Part shown: positions 1 through 5,568 of the stretch, piece by piece
Position numbering within the stretch: position 1 is the stretch's first letter
How the letters are laid out: every line of letters begins with the position of its first letter
From: an uncultured Nocardiopsis sp.
GTDB taxonomy: Bacteria; Actinomycetota; Actinomycetes; Streptosporangiales; Streptosporangiaceae
Direction of reading: 5' to 3'
NCBI GenBank assembly: GCA_937957845.1
Contig: CALGOD010000573.1
Span: forward strand, 1-13,987
DNA: 13,987 nucleotides
Notes under the pieces: model-generated
Database searches by the model: none
Seen by the model: the letters and a program-made list of their open reading frames with translations, nothing else
What the model was told of the DNA's origin: nothing
Translations under genes and position numbers: made by a program

Positions 1-378
1 CTGACCGACATGTCGGCCGCCTACCGCCTGGCCGATGACGCGTTGGAGACGGCGCCGCTCCACGCCTTCGTCGGCCGGGGCCCTTTGGGGGACGCCGACG
101 CGTGCGTCCTGGCTCTGCTCAACGGGGGCCCGGTCACCCCGGCCGTGGTCCGCCGCACCGTACTGGGACCGCTTTTGTCGGAGGACAACGCCCATCTGCT
201 TCGGACTTTGCGCACTTATTTCCGTGAGGGTGCGGCGACCACGGCCGCGGAGGCTCTGCGCGTCCACGCACAGACACTGCGTTACCGGCTGCGTCGGGTG
301 AGGGAGCTGACCGGCCACGACCCGCACCGGCCCTGGCCCCGGTTCGTCCTGGAGACGGCCTGCGCCATCGCCTCCTGA
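1..378 (+). CDS. PucR/CdaR-family transcriptional regulator, C-terminal part (5' end outside window)
   Basis: The reading frame is open from the first base and ends with TGA at 376-378, so 125 C-terminal residues are visible and the true start lies to the left. The last 60 residues match the C-terminal helix-turn-helix of the PucR/CdaR (HTH_30) family. A 'LLRTLRTYFREGAATTAAEALRV' type stretch, with one ordered helix pair, is followed by HAQTLRYRLRRVRELTG, which corresponds to the family signature H-x-x-T-L-x-Y-R-L-x-R-I/V-x-x-L-T-G. Proteins of this family bind DNA through this segment and sense metabolites through N-terminal domains that are not visible here, so the ligand and targets cannot be given. 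The next gene on the same strand, dps, starts 188 bases later behind its own promoter-like site and is probably not co-transcribed. The family assignment is solid; the specific function is unknown. Confidence 0.85.
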   Translation: MTDMSAAYRLADDALETAPLHAFVGRGPLGDADACVLALLNGGPVTPAVVRRTVLGPLLSEDNAHLLRTLRTYFREGAATTAAEALRVHAQTLRYRLRRVRELTGHDPHRPWPRFVLETACAIAS

Positions 379-380
379 GC

Positions 381-406
381 GGCCGGTCCCCTTTTCCGTC
401 CCGGCC
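381..406. terminator. Weak hairpin after the PucR-type gene
   Basis: GGCCGG at 381-386 pairs with CCGGCC at 401-406 around a 14-base loop that contains CCTTTTCC. It begins two bases after the regulator's stop codon. The long loop and short stem make it a weak candidate terminator. Its position is the main argument for it. Confidence 0.3.
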
Positions 407-462
407 ACCTCGCCACCCACGGCGTGTCCACGGGACGAGAGTCCGCCCAGGGGCCGGCCGTG

Positions 463-487
463 GGTTAGGACCCCCGGCGGTGGGTAG
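463..487 (+). promoter_or_regulatory. SigB-type promoter for dps
   Basis: GGTT at 463-466 and GGGTAG at 482-487 are separated by 15 bases. This fits the Streptomyces SigB-family consensus GNNT-N14-16-GGGTA(C/T). It lies about 80 bases upstream of the dps GTG start. From memory, dpsA of Streptomyces coelicolor is also driven by a SigB-like promoter, so the match agrees in both sequence and target gene. No housekeeping -10/-35 pair is obvious in the same gap. Confidence 0.6.
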
Positions 488-565
488 CCGGGACGGTCAG
501 ACGGAGCGCGCCGTGGTGCGCTACCGGCTGCGCCACGAGTCACATCGACTGGAGGGGGACCAGAC

Positions 566-1162
566 GTGACGACCTCAGACCACAAGACGGGGAGTGCGCC
601 CAAGCCGAGGAGCAGCCAGCCATGGCTGCACCAGAGCGGCGAGGAGATCCAGGAGTTCGGAACGGTCCGCCAGTTCCCGGTGGGGCTGTCCTACGACACG
701 CGGATGTACTCGTGCCAGCGGCTCAACCAGGTGCTGTGCGACACACGCATCCTGCACGACCTGTACAAGAAGCACCACTGGCTGATGCGGGGACACACCT
801 TCTACCAGCTGCACCTGCTGATGGACAAGCACGCGGACGAGCAGTCCGAGCTGATCGACGGCCTCGCCGAACGTGTGCAGACCCTCGGTGGCGTGGCGGT
901 CGGCGACCCCAGGCACGTGGCCGAGATCACCAGCATCCCGCGCCCGCCGAACGGCGCCGAGGAGGTGCCCGCGATGCTCTCCCGACTGTTGGCGGCGCAC
1001 GAGACCATCCTGGAGGACGCCCACGACGCCGCCGCGCGCACACAGGAGCTGGGGGACGACGGCACCAACGACATCCTGGTGTCCGACGTGATCCGCACCA
1101 ACGAACTCCAGGCCTGGTTCGTGGCCGAGCACCTGGTGGACACACCGCTGGTGCGTTCGTAG
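566..1162 (+). CDS. dps: Dps family ferritin-like DNA-protection protein
   Basis: This 198-residue protein belongs to the Dps/miniferritin family. These proteins assemble into dodecamers, oxidise and store iron using hydrogen peroxide, and coat DNA in starved or stressed cells. The intersubunit ferroxidase ligands are present with the expected spacing: His71 (in KHHW), His83, Asp87, Asp98 and Glu102 (in the LAERVQTLGG motif). The GTG start at 566 is chosen because GGAGGGGG at 551-558 lies 7 bases before it. About 50 residues precede the four-helix core, a longer N-terminal tail than in minimal Dps proteins. It contains several Lys/Arg residues and could help DNA contact or assembly, which is inference. 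The gene has its own SigB-like promoter upstream and a strong hairpin directly downstream, so it is probably monocistronic and stress-induced. Confidence 0.93.
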   Translation: MTTSDHKTGSAPKPRSSQPWLHQSGEEIQEFGTVRQFPVGLSYDTRMYSCQRLNQVLCDTRILHDLYKKHHWLMRGHTFYQLHLLMDKHADEQSELIDGLAERVQTLGGVAVGDPRHVAEITSIPRPPNGAEEVPAMLSRLLAAHETILEDAHDAAARTQELGDDGTNDILVSDVIRTNELQAWFVAEHLVDTPLVRS

Positions 1163-1176
1163 ACCACGGCCGTGTT

Positions 1177-1217
1177 CGGTGGCCGGTCGAGGGCGTCTCG
1201 CCCTCGACCGGCCACCG
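1177..1217. terminator. 19-bp hairpin, bidirectional terminator between dps and the ABC permease
   Basis: Bases 1177-1195 pair perfectly with 1199-1217 around a TCT loop, giving a 19-bp GC-rich stem. It starts 14 bases after the dps stop and lies about 70 bases beyond the stop of the convergent permease gene. There is no T-run on either side, as is common for actinobacterial terminators. It can serve both converging transcripts. Confidence 0.8.
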
Positions 1218-1287
1218 GCCTGTGCGGCCCGGGGGCGGCCCCTGCCCGCGCCGTCCCTACGCCCGGTGGCCAAGCCGCCCGGGAGCC

Positions 1288-2166
1288 TCAGGAGGCGGTG
1301 ACCCCCCAACGGTGGCGAATGGTGCGATCGGCCCGTTCGAAGAACACGTCGATGAGCACGCCCACGCACAGGACGACGATGACGTAGGCCAGCAGGCCCT
1401 CGGCGTCGTTGAACTGTCGCGCCTGGCTCAGCGCCCAGCCGAGGGAGTGCTGTTGGTCGATGACGACCAGCAGTTCTCCCGCCATGAGCGAACGCCAGGC
1501 GAAGGCCCATCCCTGTTTGAGTCCGGTGACGAACATCGGCAGGGCGGCGGGGACGATCAGCAGCGTGTACCGCTGGACGCCGCGCAGCCCCATGGCCCGT
1601 CCCGCGCGCAGCAGTTGCGGCGACACGTAGTCGATCCCCGAGGTCAGGCCGCCCGCGATGGAGGGCGCCGCCCCCAGGATGATCACGAACATGATGGCCG
1701 ACTCGCTGATGCCGTACAGCAGCATCGCGATGGGGAACCAGACGATGGACGGCATCGTCTGCAGCCCCGTGATGAGCGAGCCGATCGCCACGCGCAGCGG
1801 TGCGAACCGCGAGACCGCCAGGCCCACGGTCACACCCGCCGCCAACGCCAGCGCGAAACCGGCGAGGGCACGCCGCATGGTGACCCCGAGGGCTCCCCAG
1901 AACTCGGCGGAGGACAGCTCCGTGAACAGGCGGGGCAGGACCCGGTCGGGCCCCGGCAGGACGTAGACCGGCCGCCAGCCACTCCACACCACCACCTGCC
2001 AGACCAGCACGACCAGGACCACGGCGGCCAGCTTGGGCCAGGTCGCGGCCCAGACCCTGGCCGCCGCACGCCAGGCGGTGGGTCGGTCGGTCCCACTCGG
2101 GGCGGCCGTCTCCAACGCGTCGAGGCCTCGTAGGTGCCGATCCCGCACGTTGGGGTCATCCGGCAT
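1288..2166 (-). CDS. ABC transporter permease, sulfonate/taurine/nitrate (SsuC/TauC) type
   Basis: This 292-residue protein is a BPD_transp_1 inner-membrane permease. Hydrophobic segments are visible at about 46-62, 101-119, 143-168 and 258-277, with further ones between. The cytoplasmic coupling loop that contacts the ATPase is LLRAGRAMGLRGVQRYTLLIVPAALP-like at about 185-210, a form of the EAA motif in which Gly-Arg-Ala-Met-Gly replaces the usual E-A-A-x-x-x-G. The ATG at 2166 is preferred over one 15 codons upstream because GGAGGTG lies 7 bases before it. The gene then overlaps the upstream ATPase gene by 11 bases, indicating translational coupling. About 45 residues precede the first membrane segment, somewhat long for the family. 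Family members import aliphatic sulfonates, taurine, nitrate or related compounds. The exact substrate cannot be read from the permease. Confidence 0.9.
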   Translation of the reverse strand: MPDDPNVRDRHLRGLDALETAAPSGTDRPTAWRAAARVWAATWPKLAAVVLVVLVWQVVVWSGWRPVYVLPGPDRVLPRLFTELSSAEFWGALGVTMRRALAGFALALAAGVTVGLAVSRFAPLRVAIGSLITGLQTMPSIVWFPIAMLLYGISESAIMFVIILGAAPSIAGGLTSGIDYVSPQLLRAGRAMGLRGVQRYTLLIVPAALPMFVTGLKQGWAFAWRSLMAGELLVVIDQQHSLGWALSQARQFNDAEGLLAYVIVVLCVGVLIDVFFERADRTIRHRWGVTAS

Positions 2167-2941
2167 GGCGTGACACCTCCGCCCGGAGCCGGTCGGTGAT
2201 CTCGGCCGCACGGGAGGCGATCCGGGCGGAGTCGATCCGGCGGGGCCGCTCCTCCTCGACCGTGAACTCCTCGATGACGCGTCCCGGGCGGCTGGACAGG
2301 AGGATGACGCGGTCGCCCAGTCGCACGGCCTCGCGCACGTTGTGCGTGACCAGCATGACGGTCAGCGACCTCTCCCTCCAGATCCGCTCGATCTCGTCGT
2401 GGAGGATGTCGCGGGTCATCGCGTCCAGGGCGCCGAAGGGTTCGTCCATGAGCAGCACGTCGGCGTCCTGGGCCAGGGCACGTGCCAGGGCGACCCGTTG
2501 GCGCATGCCACCGGAGAGCTGGTGCGGGCGTTTTCGGGCGAAGCCGCTCAGACGGACCAGGTCGAGGAGCTCGGCCACACGCTCCTTGCGGCGGGCCTTG
2601 GGCACCCCGTTGACCCGCATGGGGATCTCGATGTTGGCGCCGACGGTGAGCCAGGGGAAGAGGGACGCCTCCTGGAACATCATGGCCACGCGGTGTCCGC
2701 CCACGTCCACGGTTCCGCCGGTGGGGTGCGTCAGTCCCGCCACGAGTGAGAGCAGGGTGCTCTTGCCGCAGCCGGAGGCGCCCACGAGCGCGACGAACTC
2801 GTGGGCCCGCACCGAGACGGACATGCCGTCGATCGCGGTCAGGGCACCGGGGCCCTCTCCGAACACCTTGGAGACCTGGTCGATCTCGACCGCGCGGGCC
2901 CTTTCGGTGCCCGTGTCGAGGGTTTCGGTCGTGGTCGTCAC
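2156..2941 (-). CDS. ABC transporter ATP-binding protein, sulfonate/taurine/nitrate (SsuB/TauB) type
   Basis: This 261-residue ATPase energises the importer encoded with it. All hallmarks are intact: Walker A GASGCGKST at 54-62, Q-loop Gln90 in the MMFQEASLFPW stretch, signature LSGGMRQR at 142-149, Walker B VLLMDEP at 162-168 and the switch His200. The 'FQEASLFPWLTV' region and the signature LSGGM are typical of the SsuB/TauB/NrtD branch. The GTG start at 2941 overlaps the stop of the lipoprotein gene as GTGA, with GGAGG four bases upstream inside the preceding gene. Its own stop overlaps the permease start, so all three are one operon in the order lipoprotein, ATPase, permease. About 20 low-complexity Thr-rich residues precede the ATPase fold. 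Confidence 0.92.
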   Translation of the reverse strand: MTTTTETLDTGTERARAVEIDQVSKVFGEGPGALTAIDGMSVSVRAHEFVALVGASGCGKSTLLSLVAGLTHPTGGTVDVGGHRVAMMFQEASLFPWLTVGANIEIPMRVNGVPKARRKERVAELLDLVRLSGFARKRPHQLSGGMRQRVALARALAQDADVLLMDEPFGALDAMTRDILHDEIERIWRERSLTVMLVTHNVREAVRLGDRVILLSSRPGRVIEEFTVEEERPRRIDSARIASRAAEITDRLRAEVSRHAG

Positions 2942-3996
2942 TTTTCCTCCCGGGGTCCGGCGACCTCGTCCCGCCCGTCCTCTCGGAGCAGGGCGTTGAG
3001 CGGGCCGAGGACGTAGATGCCGTTCAGGTCGACTTGGTCGAGCAGGCCCACCGCCTGGGCACGTTCTGCCCCCTCCACCAGGGACGGGGCGATCGGATCG
3101 ACGGTGAAGGTCATGTTGTCGAAGGCGGAGGCGACGACCTCGGCGTCGGGTCGGGCCCCGGCCAGGTCGGCCAGGTGTGCGGCGGCGATCTCCTGTGCCT
3201 CCTCGGGGCGGCTGTTGATCCGGTCCACCGTGTCGATGTGTCCTCGGAGGAGCCCTTCGACCGCCGCCGGACGCTCCCGCAGGAAATCGGCGTTGACGAT
3301 GAGGTGGGTGGTGACGAAGTCACCGTCGGTCTCGGGCCACTGTTCCGCCTCGTCCAGCAGCAGCTCGCCTCCCGCCTCGACGAGGAGCCGGCTCAGGTGC
3401 GGTTCGGGGAGCCAGGCCCCGTCGATCTCACCGAGCGCGAAGGCGTTCACGGTCTCGGCGTTGTCCTGGGGGATGATCGACAGGTCCCCGCCTCCCGCGG
3501 TGTCGGTCCGCCAGCCCCGTCCCCGGGCGAACCAGCGCAGCGCCACGTCCTGGGTGTTGCCCAGTTGGGGTGTGGCCAGGGTGCTCCCGGCCAGGTCCTC
3601 GACGCTTTCCACCCCCGGTCCCACGACCAGGCCCGCGCCGCCGGAGGTCGAGCCGGCGATGACGCGCAGCGCGGCGCCCTCGGACCGTGCCCAGCCGTTG
3701 ACGGTCGGGCCGGGCCCGAGGAAGGCGGCGTCGATCTCGCCGGAGAAGAGGGCGTTGACCACGTCGGGGCCGGCGTTGAAGGTCTGGGTGGAGAGGGGGA
3801 CGTCCTCTCCCAGCGCCCGCTGGAGGAGACCGCTCTCCACCCCCACCAGTGCCGGGGCGTGGGTGAGGTTGGGGAGGTATCCGAGGGTGAGCCCCCGGTC
3901 GTCGTCTCCACCGCCCGGGATCGCGCACGCGGTGGCGACCGCCGTCAGGGCCAGACCCGCAGCGAGGGCGCGGACCAGGGTCATGGGCGCGAACAT
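2938..3996 (-). CDS. Substrate-binding lipoprotein of the sulfonate/taurine/nitrate ABC importer (SsuA/NMT1 type)
   Basis: This 352-residue protein is the first gene of the importer operon. A short charged start, a hydrophobic Leu/Ala stretch and a lipobox-like A-T-A-Cys24 mark it as a membrane-anchored lipoprotein outside the cell membrane. The mature part resembles the NMT1/SsuA periplasmic-binding fold, with GYLPNLTHAPALVG near its N-terminus and FNAGPDVVNALFSGEIDAAFLG, a characteristic hinge/ligand region, about 45 residues later. I chose the ATG at 3996 because GAGGA lies five bases before it. A GTG four codons upstream keeps the frame but has no ribosome site. Related actinobacterial proteins are usually annotated as sulfonate or nitrate binding. 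The neighbouring methionine and sulfur genes favour an organosulfur ligand such as a sulfonate, but this is inference. Confidence 0.88.
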   Translation of the reverse strand: MFAPMTLVRALAAGLALTAVATACAIPGGGDDDRGLTLGYLPNLTHAPALVGVESGLLQRALGEDVPLSTQTFNAGPDVVNALFSGEIDAAFLGPGPTVNGWARSEGAALRVIAGSTSGGAGLVVGPGVESVEDLAGSTLATPQLGNTQDVALRWFARGRGWRTDTAGGGDLSIIPQDNAETVNAFALGEIDGAWLPEPHLSRLLVEAGGELLLDEAEQWPETDGDFVTTHLIVNADFLRERPAAVEGLLRGHIDTVDRINSRPEEAQEIAAAHLADLAGARPDAEVVASAFDNMTFTVDPIAPSLVEGAERAQAVGLLDQVDLNGIYVLGPLNALLREDGRDEVAGPREEK

Positions 3997-4039
3997 GGGG
4001 ATCCTCACGGGCTGCGGGTGTGCGGCTACTACGGACTGA

Positions 4040-4067
4040 ACTCTACTTAATAAGTAGGTTTTGTGAA
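4040..4067 (-). promoter_or_regulatory. Promoter of the ABC importer operon
   Basis: On the minus strand, TTCACA (4067-4062, 5 of 6 matches to TTGACA) and TAGAGT (4045-4040, fitting TAnnnT) are separated by 16 bases. The expected transcript start near 4033 gives a leader of roughly 37 bases before the ATG at 3996. The local sequence is unusually AT-rich for this genome, which supports promoter function. Confidence 0.5.
4043..4057. promoter_or_regulatory. 15-bp perfect palindrome, likely operator inside the importer promoter
   Basis: CTACTTA-A-TAAGTAG is a perfect inverted repeat with 7-bp arms around a single central base. It fills most of the spacer between the proposed -35 and -10 boxes and touches the -10. 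A dimeric repressor bound there would block RNA polymerase. I do not recognise the regulator. Size and symmetry would suit a small winged-helix or TetR/Rrf2-like dimer, but this is a guess. Confidence 0.55.
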
Positions 4068-4112
4068 AGTAGGGCGCCCCACCGTTTCACCACGGAGCGG
4101 AGCACGGGGGGA

Positions 4113-4142
4113 CGGGCGGCCCTGCCCGGGCAGGGCCGCCCG
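4113..4142. repeat. 30-bp perfect GC palindrome
   Basis: The sequence is self-complementary over all 30 bases, centred between 4127 and 4128 on CCCGGG. As RNA or cruciform it forms a stem of about 13 bp with a tight loop. It lies 70-100 bases upstream of the importer promoter and beyond the metQ terminators. It could stop metQ read-through toward the importer promoter or belong to a dispersed palindromic repeat. Confidence 0.7.
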
Positions 4143-4203
4143 GGGAAAGGGGGTTCTTCCGCGAGGGGCCCCGCCCCTGGCCAAAAGCGTCCCCGGGCTC
4201 GAA

Positions 4204-4247
4204 CGCCGTGGGGCGGTGGAGCATCGATGCTCCACCGCCCCACGGCG
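4204..4247. terminator. 44-bp perfect palindrome downstream of metQ, probable terminator
   Basis: All 44 bases are self-complementary around ATCGAT at 4223-4228, giving a 20-bp stem with a minimal loop. It lies 38 bases past the metQ stop in the direction of metQ transcription. There is no T-tract. Together with the smaller hairpin at 4263-4279 it would be a strong end point for the metQ transcript. Confidence 0.7.
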
Positions 4248-4262
4248 GAAAAGTGTCGCGGA

Positions 4263-4279
4263 TCGGCCGGGACGGCCGA
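4263..4279 (-). terminator. Hairpin directly after metQ
   Basis: TCGGCCG at 4263-4269 pairs with CGGCCGA at 4273-4279 around a three-base loop. It lies six bases beyond the metQ stop codon on the minus strand. It is the first of two structures that probably end the metQ transcript. Confidence 0.55.
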
Positions 4280-4284
4280 CTCCG

Positions 4285-5163
4285 TCACTCCTGGACGGCG
4301 CCCTCGGTCTCGACGATCTCGCCCTCGGCGTCGACCGGCAGGACCACGCCCTGCCAGGACTCCTGGATGAACTCCAGGACCCGCTCGTCGTGCAGCAGCT
4401 CGACCAGCAGCTGGACGCGCTCGTCGTCGGCGTTCTCCGACAGGGTCACCAGACCGTTGGCGTAGGCCTCGACGTAGTCCTCGCCCTCGGGCTCCCAGGC
4501 CAGGACGTTGGACTCCTCGGGCAGGTTCGCCTCGATGGCGTAGTTGCCGTTGACGATCGCCGCGTCGACGTCGGAGATCGAACGGGGCAGCTGTGCGGCC
4601 TCCAGCGGGGTGACGGTGATGTCGCGCGGGTTGTCGGTGATGTCGTTCTCGGTGGCGGTCTGACCGGCCTCGGGGTCGATGGTCACCAGGCCCTCGGTCT
4701 CCAGGATGTGCAGGGCGCGGCTGAGGTTGGCCGGGTCGTTGGGGACCGCGATCTCGGCGCCCTCGGGCAGGTCGTCGATGCTCTCGACGTCCTCGGAGTA
4801 CAGGCCCAGTCGCTCGATGTGCACGTCGGTGAGGTACGTCAGGTCGACGTCCGGCCCGTTGGCCACCCACTCGTTGAGGAAGGAACGGTGCTGGAAGTAG
4901 TTGGCGTCCAGCTCACCCTCGACCAGGGCCGCGTTGGGGGTGTTGTAGTCGGAGAACTCCCGGATCTCCAGGTCCAGACCCGCCTCCTCGGCGAGGTTCT
5001 CGTCGATGAAGGCGAGGATGTCACCGTGCGGTACGGGGTTGGCGCCCACACGCAGCACGTCCTCCCCACCACCGGACCCGTTGGACTGCTCGCTGGGCGC
5101 ACCGCAGGCGGCGAGCGCCAGCGTGAGGGCGGCTGCCCCGAGGACGGCTGAGGTCGTGCGCAT
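4285..5163 (-). CDS. metQ: MetQ/NlpA-family methionine-binding lipoprotein
   Basis: This 292-residue protein carries a lipoprotein signal peptide with lipobox LAAC at 17-20, so Cys20 is the lipidation site. The mature protein matches the MetQ/NlpA family, which delivers methionine to the MetNI importer. The key stretches are VGANPVPHGDIL just after the linker, NYFQHRSFLNEW (usually YFQHxPYL) and VNGNYAIEANL (family INGNYA), which contribute to ligand binding. The ATG at 5163 is chosen because GAAGGAG lies six bases upstream and it places the signal peptide at the N-terminus; a longer frame starting 26 codons earlier would bury it. A Gly/Ser-rich linker follows the lipid anchor. No metN or metI gene is adjacent, so it is an orphan binding protein here. 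It must use a MetNI pair encoded elsewhere or another importer. Confidence 0.9.
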   Translation of the reverse strand: MRTTSAVLGAAALTLALAACGAPSEQSNGSGGGEDVLRVGANPVPHGDILAFIDENLAEEAGLDLEIREFSDYNTPNAALVEGELDANYFQHRSFLNEWVANGPDVDLTYLTDVHIERLGLYSEDVESIDDLPEGAEIAVPNDPANLSRALHILETEGLVTIDPEAGQTATENDITDNPRDITVTPLEAAQLPRSISDVDAAIVNGNYAIEANLPEESNVLAWEPEGEDYVEAYANGLVTLSENADDERVQLLVELLHDERVLEFIQESWQGVVLPVDAEGEIVETEGAVQE

Positions 5164-5204
5164 GGTGCACTCCTTCGTGATCGTAGGATGGAGGACTGCG
5201 GAGA

Positions 5205-5261
5205 TCACGGCGATCGGCGTGAGAACCGCGCGGGCCCGCACCCCCTTCCGGGGTGCCGCAC
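5205..5261 (-). other. Possible short upstream reading frame in the metQ leader
   Basis: A GTG at 5261-5259 opens an 18-codon frame ending at 5205, with one Cys at codon 8 and many Arg and Pro codons. It starts 10 bases after the proposed -10 box, so it could be the first thing translated on the metQ transcript, nearly leaderless. It overlaps the hairpin at 5238-5256, a layout compatible with translation-coupled control. No family similarity is recognised and the frame may be chance. Confidence 0.2.
5238..5256 (-). promoter_or_regulatory. Hairpin in the metQ 5' leader
   Basis: GCACCCC at 5238-5244 pairs perfectly with GGGGTGC at 5250-5256 around a five-base loop, 75 bases upstream of the metQ start. 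It may be an attenuator or RNA-stability element. I could not match the leader to a SAM riboswitch. Confidence 0.35.
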
Positions 5262-5271
5262 CGCTGATCAG

Positions 5272-5295
5272 AGCCTATCCAACTCTTTTGGTAGG
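5272..5295 (-). promoter_or_regulatory. metQ promoter region with inverted repeat
   Basis: TAGGCT at 5277-5272 (minus strand) fits a -10 box and sits in an AT-rich island. Immediately upstream, CCTA-t-CCAA (5274-5282) and TTGGTAGG (5288-5295) form an inverted repeat of 8 bp per arm with one bulged base, overlapping the -10 and the spacer. No good -35 is visible, which would suit an activated or regulated promoter. Confidence 0.4.
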
Positions 5296-5490
5296 AATTG
5301 TCTGTTTCGGCTTTCTCCGTGGGTGGCGTCGGCCACATACCCCACCGCCCAGGAGAGGTCCGACGACCGCATGGGACCATACCCGGCGTGGTCTTCCTGA
5401 CGCATGAGCGCGCCGCGTCGTCCCACGACGCCCCTCTCCCGCCTCTCCCCCGTTCCCCACACGGCCGAGGGGACGGAGGAGGCCAAGAGG
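5296..5490. other. Intergenic stretch between metQ and xylB without recognised features
   Basis: metQ and xylB diverge from a 405-bp gap. Apart from the metQ promoter region on the left and the xylB operator and promoter on the right, this middle part shows a pyrimidine-rich tract around 5430-5460 and no convincing gene, RNA or repeat. Confidence 0.6.
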
Positions 5491-5505
5491 GTGACAGCGC
5501 TTTCC
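5491..5505. promoter_or_regulatory. LacI-type operator-like site upstream of xylB
   Basis: GTGACAGCGCTTTCC contains the AGCGCT centre typical of LacI/GalR-family operators, with partly symmetric flanks (TGACAGC and, on the other strand, GGAAAGC). It lies about 20 bases upstream of the proposed xylB -10 box and so overlaps where the -35 would be. This fits carbon-source control of the kinase operon. No regulator gene is in the window. Confidence 0.4.
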
Positions 5506-5523
5506 CCACCGCCTCCCATCACC

Positions 5524-5529
5524 TAGGTT
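5524..5529 (+). promoter_or_regulatory. Proposed -10 box of xylB
   Basis: TAGGTT fits TAnnnT and lies 40 bases before the xylB ATG. The matching -35 position (around 5501-5506, TTTCCC) is poor and coincides with the LacI-type operator. Confidence is limited. Confidence 0.35.
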
Positions 5530-5568
5530 GTGGAGGCAGCCACCCCACCGTCCCACGGAGTGAGAACA

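Noticed and set aside
516..540. Near-copy of the regulator's TLRYRLRR coding stretch (281-300) just upstream of dps
   Set aside because: About 17 of 19 bases match, but the similarity is short and limited to Arg/Leu codons common in this genome; probably chance.
2746..4050. Long open frame on + antisense to the importer ATPase and lipoprotein genes
   Set aside because: Both opposite-strand genes carry intact family motifs, and this frame has none.
4062..4250. Small minus-strand frame across the two palindromes
   Set aside because: Its sequence is dictated by the palindromes and the Arg/Pro/Gly-rich composition expected of GC-rich non-coding DNA; no start with a ribosome site.
5164..5300. 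SAM riboswitch in the metQ leader
   Set aside because: I looked for the conserved SAM-I/IV core and saw none; only a simple hairpin is present. A covariance-model search would settle it.
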